A stretch of 64,000 nt of DNA from Neospora caninum Liverpool (GCF_000208865.1 NC_018390.1:723777-787776); one strand, 5' to 3'. Counted from the first letter of the stretch, positions 12,001 to 25,000 are shown. Notes: a model not told the origin generated them from the letters alone. Numbers and translations: made by a program.

Positions 12001-13947
12001 CAGGCAGTCGCGAGGGTACGTGGGGTCGCGGCGATGTCGCGAGCCCATTCGTCGCTCCAAGACTGAACGCAGAAGAAACAGAAACAGCAAGAAAACAGCT
12101 GGTTCAGTGTCTAGACGGACGGGGTCTACCACCGCAAACCGTCTGCCACGCATGTTTCCGCACGCGGCCTCTGTGTGTGTGTGTGACCTTCTACCCCGTT
12201 GCCGTGGGCCGTTCGTCCTCGCCACCCGTTTTTCCATGCCTGTCTGTTTGTCTCTGTTGCGCCACACACATTTCGTTTCTCCCTCCTCTCTTCCGCCCTA
12301 TTCTCTCCTGGTTTCGTCCCCCGTTTGGCCTTCCCTCGTCGAAATGGTCCTGTCCGTTCTCCACCCTTTCCTGCCCGGTCGCCTTCTGCCTCCCTCTCGT
12401 GAGAAGGTACCTGAGCAGAAGAGAGCTCGACCGGCTCCAGTCGGCTCCGGCAGAGCTGCCACGATTGCTGGCGTCTTCAGAGCCTTCCAACGCGGAGAGT
12501 CAACTGATCCCGCCGCCTTCCCCCCTCCGTTCTCCTCACCTTCGCCGCTTGCCTTCCGCCGCCAGGCTTCCCCAGCAGCGTCGCCTCTCTCAGAACCAAG
12601 AGACATCTCCGGCACGTTTTGTGCGTTTGTCCATCCTGACTCGTTTGCCTTCGGGCCGACCTTGACGTCTCTCTTTGCATCTCTGCGGAAACCTGCCTTT
12701 CCTTTCGCTCCGTCTTCTGCGCTTCCTTCTCCCGCCTTTCGAGCCGTGTCTTCGTCACCTCGCTCCTCGTTGCCGGGTTCCGGGAGCGCGCCGTTGACCA
12801 CCGGAACCGAACGCTCGACGCCGTTCAGCGAAAGGCGCCCTGCGCCCTCACCTTCCTCCCGATTCTCTCCTTCAGAAGAGAAGTTTGCTCTGTCTGCATG
12901 CCCGGTCTTGCGTGTCGTTTGACGAGGGTACGGGGACTCAGAGAAACGAGGGATTTGCCCCTCGCATTCGGGAGAGCTCGGAGAAGAAGAGGCGCCACTC
13001 CGCGCATAGGAGGCCGATGTGGAGACGGTGGTGCTGCAGTAGCTGCGCGCATCACTTACTCGTCCCGTTCGCACTTGGGCGTCGCGCATCAAAATGTTTG
13101 TAGAGAAGTTGGGAACACATACCCTGTAAGACTCCCCCTTCCGTCTTCCCGTTCCCTCGCCCTCGACAGAGGTAGAAATGACGCGACAGGACACCGGCAG
13201 CCTCTCTGACGACGTGTTGGCCTCGAGATCGGAAGGAGACAGCGCCCGAATCCCTTGTGACGTTGTCATTCCCGACACGTGGGCAGATTCAACAGCGGAC
13301 GAAGAAAGAGGCGGGGACGAAGAGGAGGAAGAAGACGAAGGCGAAGCGGAGGAAGGACAGGCAGAACCCAGCGATAAAGCGGACGAAGAAGAGGAAGAAA
13401 CGGTGGGAGAAGAGGAGGTAGAGGGAGACAAGCGAGAACCGGAATGGACTGGACAATAGATAGGGATTGGGGATTTTCTCTGTCGGCCCCCTCTTGTTCG
13501 TGTGGGAGTAGTGTGTTCTGAAACTGGAGACGTATGAACTCTGGACGAAGAAACACGACTGGATGCGTCTGTGCTCGATTCAGCAGAAAAGACGCCAGCT
13601 GCGAATGCGCCGGTGGGATCCCGGGGAAATCCGGAGGAAGAGTTCCGTAAGACGGAAGAAGACTGGCAACACAAAGTAGACTGCCGGGCCCCCGAGAGAA
13701 AGGGTCGACTTGGAAAGGGAGCTAGAGGCCGACGGTGCTCGCCTCGCTCTGTTGAACTGATCTCACCGGCCTTCCTCTCCTCACACCACCCAACTTTCCT
13801 GTCCAGACGCTCAACCGACGGTTCTCTTTCGGTTCCTTCTGCATCAGTCTGGAACGTTGGCATGCGGCAGGCGCGCAACGAACCCTCCCGCCCTGACAGA
13901 GTTAGAAGAGCGCCTCCGTGTGTGCACACAGAGGAGGGAACTGTCAT
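6012..13947 (-). CDS. Large unrecognised protein: low-complexity front, coiled-coil mini-exons, hydrophobic C-terminus
   Basis: Model with six exons, read leftward: 13947-12411, 12062-9841, 9043-8984, 8366-8286, 8142-7997 and 7593-6012. All phases match, and the total gives about 1,875 residues. Exon A carries a poly-Ser run (about residues 170-212). Exon B has plausible folded parts (PLDALSIADISGAIASSLAA; YIQTLAEGLDSLEDLVHHSK) and acidic/basic low complexity. Exons C-E and the start of F code for a charged heptad coiled coil (KTEVALVRERLRDVEAR; EAQKQLEEEENQAKQLTEQL; DLRRAVEEREALRRTLHDEQ). The C-terminal 150 residues hold hydrophobic helices at about 1728-1750 and 1792-1812, with a shorter one between, so membrane anchoring is likely. 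The start is uncertain: the ATG at 13947 has a weak context, and an upstream exon is possible. A strong donor (CGA|GTAAGT, exon end 13060) inside exon A hints at an extra intron, with a possible 42-base exon at 12893-12852. No family recognised. Confidence 0.6.
9331..9349. repeat. Short TA-rich microsatellite
   Basis: About 19 bases of TATATATCTATATATAA inside the intron between the second and third exons of the minus-strand gene. Likely neutral simple repeat. Confidence 0.5.
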
Positions 13948-16755
13948 CAGCAAAAGCGAGGCGTTGCACGATTTTGGGAACTGTATAATCCGTTTACCTG
14001 CGGATGGCGGGATCGCCTCCGCTTTTCAAAGGTGCTGTGAGGCCTGGAGGAACTCACATGGTCCGCTTGGCGCCGTCTCCCTCCGACCCAGGACCGTCAC
14101 CCGGTTTTTTTTCAGGAAAAAAACGTGGCGCCCCAGACTTCTGGTGCAGTTCCGGGGAAGTCGGGAAATCCCCAAGCGTTTTGCTGGCAGCTCCTCCCTT
14201 CTCCGATTTCCTGCAGAACAGAACAGTCACGCCCGAAGCCTGCCGCTACCACAGAGACATGGCTACCCAGTCTCGTTTCCTGTTTCGCTGACAGACACCA
14301 AGAGAACCATAGACCGACCTGAGGGCCACCCTTCCAGTTTTTGCCGGTCAAAGTTGGCGCCTCTCGTGTGCGGGCGACCAAGCCAAGCGTTTGTTTACAG
14401 ACAAACACAAGCAGGCCCAAGTTCTGGACGAGGGAAGAACGATCCTTCCCGTTTCTTCTGCTCGAACGCACCTGGAAGGTCGACAATGAACTTGGCACGT
14501 TTCTCTGCCAAAAGAGAGACACAGTTCCGTTTTGGATTTCGAGGAGCGATGCAAAGATGACGACTTGCCCACAGGGAAAATGTCACTGGGAAGTGGAAGC
14601 GCGAACCGTTGTGTCTGTTGTTGGCGAAAGGGGAAAAACGAAGGAAGGCAACGGCCGCCTGCCTCGGTATGTTTCCATGCGGGAATGGGAGTTTTTTGAA
14701 GACAAGGTGTGCGGAACAGGGGAAAAGCAAAAACGCATGGTTTCCAGTTCACACCGCAAGGGTCAGAACCGAAATAACTTCTCTTAGCACCTGGGAAACA
14801 TCGTACAGCCGGAGCACACGCGATTTTCACTACCTCTAGATGTTTACCCCTTTTCCGCAGCAAGTCAATTCAGGGGGGGAGGGATCTCGGGCCAGGCAGA
14901 AAGTTCGGGACATGCTCACAGTTCTTCTCCCTTTCTGAGGCAGCGGAACCCAAAAAGACCGATGCCACAGGGGACAGAAATCTGGAAAATCAACAAGCAT
15001 GGGTAAATTTCCCGAATTTCCTTTTGGTGCCCAAAGTGGTCACTCTTCCAGCTTGCGAAGCCTCGGCGCGCACACGGTTTCCCTGCCTCTCTCATATGGG
15101 TCTGTATCGAATCCGCTTTCTCGCATCGAGCCCCTCGCGCAGTTTTTGGCGCTCGTTCGAGGCTGAACGGCGGATTCGCAGCTAATTGGCGCCCCAAACT
15201 GGACGATTGGAGGGCAAAACTGGGTTTAGGAGGGAGCTCAGCGAAGTGGTCACGAGGATACGAAGACGAAAAGGTTGCTGTCGGCCTTCAAAACCTAGAG
15301 TTGAACTCTATAGAGAACGTCTCGAAAGCCTGGCCTGGGCTCCGCCGTGCAGGCTGAGAGTGAACGGGGAACCCGCCGACCTGTTCATCCGTTTTCAAGA
15401 GAGATACTAACTTCTTTTGGCTTCTTTCGCGTTGCGGACGAAAACCACTCTCATTCGGAGGCTTGCTGAAAAAAACGAGTGCGCCACGCGTTTGAGGCGA
15501 GCAACGCCCGACGGACAGCCCGGCTCCGCGTGCTCCACAGCGCGCCAGCCGATGCGCGAGAAGAGAGACCGTGGCAACAGCGCTAAGGTTCAAGCGAACC
15601 GCCTCGAGCTCCGATTGTCGAGGAGGGTACCAGCGATGAGAGTCGCCTGGATATGTCTTTTGGTCGTATTTGAGAGAAAAAACGCGACAAAGACTCCAAC
15701 CTGTAACGATACGCACAGCCTTTTACCCTTTGGCACTTCGCCGGACGATCCGCGTGAATGACCCAACAAAGGCGGGAATTTTCCCTCCCACATCTTCACG
15801 TTCGAACACATGCCGCGAATTCCATCTGCTTGCCTAAGCGTGTGGAATTTGTTTCCCCTCTTTTCGCTAGGTTGATTCATCCTTTCTTCACTGCTGGTTC
15901 TGCTCAACACGTCAGAGTCGTTCCAAGATACCGGTTTCCCCTGGGTTCTGTCTTGTGCGTGGGGACCCACGCGCAGCTCTCGCGAGAACAGCCCTGAAAC
16001 AGCCTCTTCGGCGAGTTCTTCTCTTTGTACGTGATTCGACTGTGTTGCTTCTCTGTCTCGTAAAGTTCCTCAGTGCAGTTATTGCCCCGGCAGAGAATCT
16101 CCCTTGCTCCCTCAAAAAGTTCGTGACCCCGGCGGGCCCCGAACGGAAGACAGAGACTCGCCAGACACTGGGTCCAGTGTTTCGTATCGCGGCCTCGTGT
16201 CTCCTTTTTCCAGGAAAGCCTGAACAACGACATTATCTCACCCCAAAGCTGCTTTTGTCCGTGTCGAAGCGGCGAGGAACGATATTGCTCACACGCTGGA
16301 ATCCGCAAACCTTTCCGACGTTAATAAGGAGACCGCCTCGTTTTTCACCAGGCCATCAGCTGGGTGTTCTCAGCCAGATTTTTGCAACCAGTCTTCGACA
16401 ACAGATGGAGAGGCACGCCTCTCTCCAAGTGGAGAAACAACGTTGCACCAGATCGCTGAGCAAGCTACAGACCCCATGAAGTAGCTACGCAGCAGGTACC
16501 AGCAACCGGCCCGTGAGAACCATGCTTTTATGTATGCCTATGTAGAAGTGTATATACATTTCTATGGCATGTTTTTAGTGCCAAGGCTCCTGCCTCCACC
16601 GAGCCCGGGAAGCGGAGCCTGTCGGGCTGAAAAAGACTTTCTTTTTGCGTCTTCCCTTTTCTCGGCTGTCATCCAGGCTTTCCTCCAGTCTCCAGTCGCC
16701 TGGTTGCGTCCCTGCTCGAACCCTGTGTGAAGTTGTTTCCGAGACACCAAACACG
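13948..16755. other. 2.8-kb region between divergent genes (putative shared promoter)
   Basis: The region separates the start of the minus-strand gene (about 13947) from the start of RPC4 at 16756 (+). Open frames occur on both strands (for example 14112-14863), but they overlap each other and have no good ATG context, family match or consistent splice sites. It probably carries 5' untranslated regions, promoters and possibly a non-coding first exon or missed 5' exon of the minus-strand gene. Confidence 0.45.
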
Positions 16756-19700
16756 ATGAACCGACAAGGGGGCGAAACGGACAGGCAAACGCCCACAGGC
16801 GGCTCGGCGAGTCACCGACAGACATCGGCGCCGCTGCGCGTCCCCAGTGCAGAGGGCGCCGAGAGCGCGCAGCAACCGCGTAAGGAATGGACAAAAGATG
16901 CGATTTGCTGTGGAAAAATATTGGTTTACCTCCCAAAGAGGGATACACCACTCTCCACAGGGTTTCACAGAGATGAGTACCTGCTCTCATGCCTCCATAA
17001 CTGCTCATTTTCACACGCAATTGACGCGTGTATCGATGCAACCACATATATGTATATATTTATATTTATACATACATATATATGTATATATTTATATACA
17101 TATATATATATGTATATATTTACATGTATATATATATATATATGTTTATGGAGTGCCTTCTTCCTGCCGGTCAAGAGGCAGATACAACGTAGATCTTCTG
17201 GCGTGAAGATAGCAGGTTGCGTGGTTAATCGCCGTGTTTCCTTGCGTTGGGAGTTCTTCGTCTTCCGGTTCGCCGGCAAGCCGAGAAGGTCGCATTGGAT
17301 CCACGTGTTTCGCGTTAGTAGTCCGACTTTCCTGCGAGTTCCAGAGCGTCGCATGTCTCCCCCTTGCTTTGTGTGACTGAGCAGTCGCCTTGCGGGCAGT
17401 CTCGACCAGCGCTTCGTTTGGCACTTTGCACTGCCTGCGGCAGCCGTTTCGTGGGTCGGGTTCGCCCTCTGGAAATCCGAGCTTTTTCCCTCATCTCCCG
17501 GGCCAGGCTCCGACGTTCCTCCCGTACTTCTCTCCTCCGGGGACACCCTCGCCTCCGGCGTTCAGCCGCGGGTCTCGGCCGAACGTGCACACCCCGTCTC
17601 CGGGATCGAGTCACTCTGCAGGCCTGTCGTCTGGGCCTTCTTCCTGGACAGGGAAAACTGCCAAGCTCGAGGACGGCGCGCCTAGTTACGCGTGCAGCGT
17701 CTCCGCTCCCCGAAAGTTCGTGCCGAATCTTGGCAAGAGTGGGGCAGTGGCCGCCGTGAAGTCGGAGGAGCAAACGAATGCGGATCTCGACCGCAGCAGG
17801 GGTAACCTCAGTGCGATGGTTCTCCGGTCTCTGCAGGCCGGGGAAACCAAGAAACTCGCACAGGGAAAGGTAAGCGAGCTCTGCGTCGCGTTGTAAACGG
17901 TGGCGCTGTTAGACGATCCTGCGCGCTCGCCGACGATGCGATGGCCGCCGCTCACCGGCGAGTTCCCCCTGTTTTCTGTCTGGTGTCATGCTCTCCTTTC
18001 CCCTTCCTCCGTCCACTTTGTCTCCGGTCCCCGAACGCCTATCGCGCTTCCTGCGTCCGGGGCTGTTTCTCGGTGTGGATCGAGCTCTGCCCCTGCGCGG
18101 ATGCTGGCCTTCCTGTGCGTTTCCCGCAGTTTGGACCCGCGGGGCGGGGCAATTCACCCTCTTTTGGTTCCCCTCCTGACCATCGCGGCGGCACGGCAGG
18201 TTCACCCGTAGGGATAGAAGGTGGCCGACGCCCTCTGCATTTAGCGTCTCCCTCCGCTATTCGAGAAAGCAATCTGCGGTTGCTGCACCAGCACCAGATG
18301 CTGTCGAAAGACGGGAAGACCGCAGGCGGCAAGAAGTCCAGGCGACTCATGGAGTTGTCGTGGATCGGCTCTCAAGACGATGACAAAGACTCCATAACCG
18401 GGAGCCCGTCTGGTTGCTACACTCCCATCAGTCTCCCCTTTGTTGTCAGAGAGGGCGACGAGGGTATCGATGGGGATGCTCGGCGAGCGGTAAGTTCAGG
18501 CAGATGGTCGGGTCGATGACGCGCCTAATCATCAGTCTAGAACACGCGCATGCGACGCGGCTCGTTTGTGCGGCCCTCGCTTAAAACGGAGGACGTCGGC
18601 AAATGTACGCACAGACAACTGCATACACAGGACTCGCAACTTGTGCAACTCTCGAACGCTCCACATCGTTCGCTGTTTAGCTGCGTTAATGTCCTCCGAC
18701 CCTGCGCTGTCAAAATATACGGCAGGTCCCGCAGAACGCGCCAGCCGTATCCAACCGGATATGTTTCTGTAGTTGCGCATCCGCGTCTTCGCCTCGTTGT
18801 GTGATTGCATCGCGGTGGCACTGCAATGCGCCCCCTCCGGTGTGTACAGATGCACCCGACAGACCCTATGGGCATGGATACCGCGGCTCGTCGAGAGGCC
18901 GATTCTCACCGAAGGCGGCCGTCAGCTCGGCACGTGGAAGAAGCGAACCGCTTTGCTGCGGGTCTTCTTCTGGTGGGAGACGAAGGAGAAGACAGAGGCG
19001 AGAGGCGTGCTGGCGGTGACACTTGGGATCTGGCTGACGACGAGGACGGTCGTGGCACGTAAGTCGGTTGTGGCGACGTCAATCGATGGCACACACAGGA
19101 TACCATCTGTCTGACTGCGACATACGGGGAGGAAACCACTTAACCACGCGTCAAAGAAGGCCGCAACAGGAAAGACAAGGGGACACAGAAGCGAGTCTAG
19201 AATGAGGGGGACCTGTTCCCTCACAACCCAAAGCCACAGCACAGCGTTTCGAGAGCGATAGGAGTCCTCTGCATCCCGACACAATACATACATTCTGACG
19301 GGAGCACTCTTTTGGATAGATCAAGATGTTACGCCGGCGCGCTCCACTGGGCTCACTTGGTGGCGGGTGCCCACACACGGCGTTGCATCTGTTGGGCCAG
19401 CCCCATTTCTTGAATAGACTCAACTAACGACACGATTTGCTTCGGAAGTCGTCTTTCCAAGAACTAATGCAAATGGCGGCTAATGGTTCGTAGCGTGCGA
19501 GGCTGTCTCAGTCTTTACTTTGTGCTTTTCCACCCTCTCTCTCTCTCGCATTCTCCGCCCCTCCCTGTTTCTGTTGATTGCAAGGCCAGAACAGCGGATG
19601 GGATGGTCAGACCTTTCGTGGAAAAAAACCCGCTCTCTCTGGCCGCTCTTTTTCGTGGCTCTTCCATGATCTGCACCAGCCGGCCGTGCATTCTCGGGGG

Positions 19701-20800
19701 AATTTGTCTTCTGTGACGTATCGCCTGCCCATCTGCGACGATGTATACGATAGGCTTCGGTTTCGTCTCTGTTGTTGTTCTGTTTTCCCCTCAGGGATTT
19801 CTTGCACATCTGCTTTCCGTCCCTGTTCCCTCCCGTGGACAGGCCGGCCATGGACGAGGCGCGCCAGGCTCGAATTGCTGAAAAAGAAGGACGAAGGCGC
19901 AGCGCCCGAGGCGCCAGAGAAGGTGACGACGCTGAATGTGGGAATCACGAAGAAACCAAGGACCACGCAACCCAAGGAGTCACCAAAGCAGGCAGCCGAC
20001 ATGGGTCGCTGGGAAATGGCAAGAGAGGGAACAAAGCAAATCAGCCTCCGAAGCCTGTGGGGCCGTCGCCACCCTTGCCACTTGCCTCGCTTCCTGACGG
20101 GCGGATTGGGAGGCTGCTCGTTCACCGAAGCGGGCGTGTGGAGCTGCGTCTCCTCAGTGGAGCGTTGCAGAAGGGGGGAAGCTGCGCAGGGCCACAGGGC
20201 GAGGGTGCCCGGAGTGGCTGCTCCGCAAACATGCCGGAAAATGAGAGAGAAAAGGGACTGGGAGGAGCGCTCCTGGAGAACAAGTCAGCTGAAGACCAAG
20301 GTGTTTGCTTTGAAGTCAATATCGGATCGGAATGCACCTTTGCACAGGTGGGTTCGAGACGAGATCCAGGGAGTACTGTAGCACACAGGCTCTCTGTACT
20401 GCGGTAGATCAGGTTGGCGCGGAAGGCTCCACTCTCTTGTTCAGTGTCACGACGAGGCAGTCTCGACGAGACCAGCGTCACGGGGATGCTCGAGTCAGGT
20501 AGCAGCCTACCTCCCTGTTTCTGATGGATCACTTGAGGTCGTTTGTGGTTTCGGACCTGTGTTGTGATCGGATGGCGAAGGACACAACTAAAGGTAAAGT
20601 CGCACGGATGTGTGTTCTCGCACACTGTCGACGGCAACGGCAGGTGTTGTATGCCTGCTGTGGATTGCCTGTGGCTGCAGGAAGTTGGGTGTTTGGTGGA
20701 AGACACGTCGGAATTCCTGTTTCTAGGGAAGTGCAACAAGCGCATGGTGATCGCCCCCGATGTGCAGCGATGTCTCCGGGCCGCCTGCGAGACGGCGTAG
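16756..20800 (+). CDS. RPC4: DNA-directed RNA polymerase III subunit RPC4 (POLR3D/Rpc53 family)
   Basis: Nuclear subunit of RNA polymerase III, which makes tRNA, 5S rRNA and other small RNAs; in other eukaryotes RPC4 pairs with RPC5 on the enzyme and aids termination and reinitiation. Six exons with matching phases: 16756-16879, 17400-17869, 18130-18489, 18850-19058, 19843-20347 and 20681-20800, totalling 595 residues. Family hallmarks: RKFVPNLGKS in exon 2; LPDGRIGRLLVHRSGRVELR in exon 5 (about residues 471-490), which is the conserved 'G.(I/V)GKL.V.(K/R)SGKV.L' strand pair; and EFLFLGKCNKRMVIAPDVQR in the last exon, the conserved C-terminal strand. The middle is long, basic and low in complexity. 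The start ATG at 16756 lies in ACACGATGA and is joined to exon 2 across an intron full of TA repeats; exon 1 is the least certain. Exon 5 is open in a second frame, but phase and the family motif favour the one chosen. Confidence 0.85.
17044..17147. repeat. TA/ATGTATA-rich microsatellite array
   Basis: About 100 bases made almost wholly of T and A, with a recurring TATATATGTATATATTTATA pattern, inside the first intron of RPC4. It is a compound dinucleotide microsatellite, likely variable in length between strains. Confidence 0.85.
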
Positions 20801-22012
20801 ACCATCAAGAGTTCACTTCATTTTCGGGGAGTGGATAGCCCCATTTGCAGATGAAGTAGGAACGCAGGATCTCCCGTGGGGCGTGCAGAGGAGTAAAACC
20901 AGGGGGGAAGTGGTGTAGCCGTTTCGTGTGGGACCGCACTAATCCAGGCTGAGAATTCAATGGTGCGGCACTCTACACAGCCCATCACGGGCGTGTAACT
21001 CGTTGGCTATAACCGAGCTCACCTGATACGCGCCTACTGGCCGTTCCGTTCTCACAGGCGCTCCCGTAGCATATTTAGGCAGGTAGAAGATTCCAGTAAA
21101 GAAGTGACGCTGGGCAAGGAGACGGTTCGGTTTTGTGACAAGATTGTCATTGCCCGGTCAACTTAGGCATATGCAAAAAAAAAAAACGTACGAAGCGAGC
21201 GTCTCGTCGCCTTGCATATCCGCTGGCGACTCGATACACAAGGCCCTTCGCACTTTACAATCGGGTGTTATCATCTTAGCAAACTCTTGCAATCCAAACC
21301 CATCTGCCGCGATCGAAAGTCGATATCTTAGTAGCAAGGTGTTAGCGCGACTGTATAAGTAAAACTCTCATCGGTCTCAGGACAATCCACGGTGCAATAG
21401 GGCATGATCATAAAAAGCCCACTATGGACAGCTCAGAACTCGTGGAAGCAGATGAGAGCTGGCCACAGCGTTACAATTGGCAAATAATGGTTGTGGACAC
21501 CAGTGCAGCACGGCAATCTTGCGTAGATGAGTCTGTTTCTGCCTTGTTCCCTTTCTCTTCCCTTTCGCGTTGTGACTGCATCGCATCCAGCAGCAGTGCC
21601 AGTGTCTACTGGTACAGGACATCACTTGTTCGTTTTCAGCCCCGTTTCTGTGAGCATTCGGTGGAGACAAGGATGGCACATAGTTCAGACAGCAATGTGC
21701 CCAGACAGCAAGCAGGATTTTCAAATACCCGTCGTGTACGCGCAAATTCGTTCTCATCATTGCGGCTTCAACACACACAGATTAATTCGGATCAAAAGCG
21801 TCTCCTGCTTCCTCGCACAGCGTGCTAATAAAAGTGTACTGTTGCGGCGCGAACAGTCACTATCACATGGCAAATACAGAAGTCGCCTCTTCGGTCTCGC
21901 GGACATGAACCAAGAAAATGTATCCAGCACAAGAAGCTGGGGAACAGGCAGGTGAAGACAGGACTAGGAGGCTGGGGAAAGTGAAGTACGGGTCCTGCCT
22001 GTCGGGCTCTCC
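20801..22012. other. Intergenic region between convergent genes
   Basis: This stretch holds the 3' flanks of RPC4 (+) and of the large minus-strand gene ending at 22013. It includes a 12-base A run near 21175-21186. Open frames at 21424-21955 overlap in several phases and have no recognisable product, so they are not called as genes. Confidence 0.5.
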
Positions 22013-25000
22013 TTAGACCAGTAAGTGACGGTGTAGGAAGGTCTTGGCTCGCTGGCGGAAGCGCGGACGGGACGGCGAAGCATCCCAACTCCAGGCGCCG
22101 TCGTTTGTCTCCCAGTCGCTGTGTCTCGCCGCGTGCAATTTGGCCATCATGTATTCACACCATTGCGCAGGATGGAGGCGAGTGATGAAAGCTTTCGCCT
22201 TCCTCCAAAGAACTCGTCCTCCGTTTGGTTCCTCTTGCCACAGCCACGGTTCTTCGCCTTCAGAGCTCTCTTCCTCGCTGGAGATGGATCTGCGCCTTGA
22301 CTGAAACTGAGCGCTGAACTGTACCTTCCGCATCGGTGGTCTCAACGCAGCTTCTTCATGATAGGCCATCCGGTACTGTCTTTGCTCCCTGTCGGACTGG
22401 AGCCTCTCCAGGGCGAATCTCAGTCTGTCGATTCGGTCGAAACTTGCCTCTAGTTTCTTCGCTTCTGCCCAGAACTGAGATAGGCTCTGCCTCAGCTCTT
22501 GCTCACTGTCAGCGGAAGCCCTCATAGCGTCTGCCTTTGAAGAAAAAACGGTCCCACACGACGAAAGCCGTGTAGTTGAGTCCTGGTCACAAAGACCAGA
22601 CCTCCACCCAGTTTGCTTCAGCGCGTTCCCTTCCCGTCCCCGTGGCCGCACAGGAGAGCAAGCATAGGAGAAACTGGAAGTCGGTGCTTTCTCGAGAGGG
22701 GGATGGGCGTATATATACTCTCCCTCTCTCGGTTGACTAAAGATGGGAGGCTGCTCTTCGTTGGTCTCCTCGTCCTTCGCCTGCTGCTTGACTCCTGGAT
22801 TCACTGCGGAGGCGGAAGTCACGCAGGAAGGTGAGGAGCACCCCGATGGCGAAAAGACCTGTTCTACCTTATGTGCTTCTTCCCCTTGTGACCTATGTCT
22901 TTGCGCAACCTCCTGTCCGCCGTGATTCCTGTCTGCAACGGACACGAAGTTGTTGACGTGAACCACGGAGACAGCCAGTACAGCAGGCGCACACACCCCA
23001 GATCCCACCTCTCCATCTCCTCGGCCTTGTGCTTCTTCCCCTTGTCCGTGTCCTCCGGCTTCTGGCGTTCCCCCTTCCCCTGCAAAATGCGGAACAGCGA
23101 AGAGCGTTTGTCCCTCCCAGTGTTGCAGCTCTCTTCCTGGGGGCCTTGCCGGCAACCCATTTTGCTCGCCGTGTCCCGGTGGACAGCAGAGCTGTCGGGG
23201 TTCATGTCGCCTTCTCAAATGGAGCCCATAGCAGGACGCCGGCGACGGAATGGAGCGAGAAGCTGGAGATTCTGAGGCGTCCTTTGGAGGGCGGGCCTCT
23301 CTTGCAATCTTGTCTCCTTCTTCGAGCCATAGCTCCAGCAAACCCTTCAGACTGTCGGAAGATGAGGCTGCTGTTCGCTCTCCACTGGACGTGGAACGGC
23401 TGTCAGAGGTGTCTTCTTCACTAGGTGGGGCATTGGTGAGGAGCCGATTTGAGGGAGAGGGTGAAGGGGCCATCTCCACCGTCACTGGGGTTCCTTCTGC
23501 TTCCAGTGTCTGAGTTTCTTTCGCATCTAGGAGCCCGACGAAAGCGAAAGGGCGGTCCAACTTTTTGGGAATGACAAAAAAATCCTTCGGGTGCTGAAGA
23601 GGGGTATTCAGGTATTCACGCAGCGTCCGGAGATCGTCTGCTGCATCCGCCGCTAGTTCTTGTATCGTGCCGTTCCAGTCGCCTTCTTGTTTCTGTGTCG
23701 TGGGGGTGATTTTGCCATTTCCCAGAAATGCTGCACTCCCCTGCAGGATGCACAAACATGAGGGGGAAGCACGGAAGCGCGGAGACAGAGAAGGCGAAAG
23801 CAGAGTCTGCTCTCCGATTGAGGGAACCACCATGTTCTGGCTCGAGTGATTTTTATGACGAAATGGGACGATTCCTGGAGATGGATGGTTCTTCCCTTTC
23901 TCGAGATAGGTATCTCCTTTCCGTGGATGCAGAGTCTGATCTTGGATTACATCTTGTTCCATCTGCTTGTCCATAAGGAGATGCTGGTCAGGTGGCATTA
24001 TTTCCGTTGAGTCCGCGACGTTCAGAGCTATTTTTTCTCCTAAGCAACTGTTTGGATCGATCCCATGTACATCTGAGTGGGGACGCCTGTCTTCGTGTAC
24101 CTTCTCCGTTGGTCTCTCCTCTTCACCTACAATACTCGCCACCCCAGAAACCCAACGAGAAGGCGCAACTGGAAAGCCAGAACAAGAAGCAGAAGACACC
24201 TCCATCATAGCAAGCGCCTCCTTGTTAATCTCCAGAGCCATACGGTTCGCTTCAGTTTTTCGGTAATGTATGTTGGAGGGCCTCTCCTCGCAGAGAGATT
24301 CAGAAGGACCAGTCCCTGATTTGGGTCCGCGTTTGGTAGACCACTGGGCCGGACCAAGTTGTTCGTCATCCTGCTCAGCCAGGGTAGGCCCGTTTATCTC
24401 TCTCTCCTCCGATCGGGTGTGTCGCCTGAGGGGCTCCCTGGCGTGCTTCCCTTCTGCACCAAATGGATGATCTAGACGTGAGGGAGAGGTTATCCTCGAA
24501 GACGCCGCAGGAAAGAGAGACGAGCACGGGAAGGTGGAGTACGAACAGGTCCACTGGGGGGCACCGGAATCGTGAGAGGGGAAAACTGGACCGAAACCTG
24601 AAAATTCGCTCTTCACCTACGAAATACGTAGCAGATTAATCCAAACAGGAGGTCCGAAGGCCCCATTAGCCAAAATGCCGGAGGGTCTTGATAACCGAAG
24701 AATATATCCGTGCACTGCCGCAAACTGCATCAAACGAATAGTGATAGGAAACCAGGTTAACTGGCTCAAGCGTAGAGCTGACCGGGTGTCAACAGCAGCC
24801 TGCGAACCGTTTGCGAGTTGGCGTGGGACAGAACTCTCTATGCGGATATATGTTCAAGCAATAAAACGGCCCATATATCAAGGAGAGACTGTCGGTAACC
24901 ATTTGAGTGTGGCCCACATCCATCTATATCGCCATCAAAACAATGGATACAGTAGCCCAAATATGCGCTATAACTGCAATGATTCAGGACGCAGTTCAGA

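Noticed and set aside
11414..12922. 502-codon plus-strand frame
   Set aside because: It is the antisense shadow of the minus-strand exons at 9841-13947; its Ser/Pro/Arg composition follows from the opposite strand, and it crosses the minus-strand intron.
13310..13440. GA-rich tract that could be taken for a minisatellite
   Set aside because: It reads as a poly-serine segment of the minus-strand gene with mixed Ser codons, so it is better explained as coding low complexity.
21424..21955. Plus-strand frames of 134 and 142 codons downstream of RPC4
   Set aside because: They overlap in different phases, have no family match, and lie in the 3' flanks of two convergent genes.
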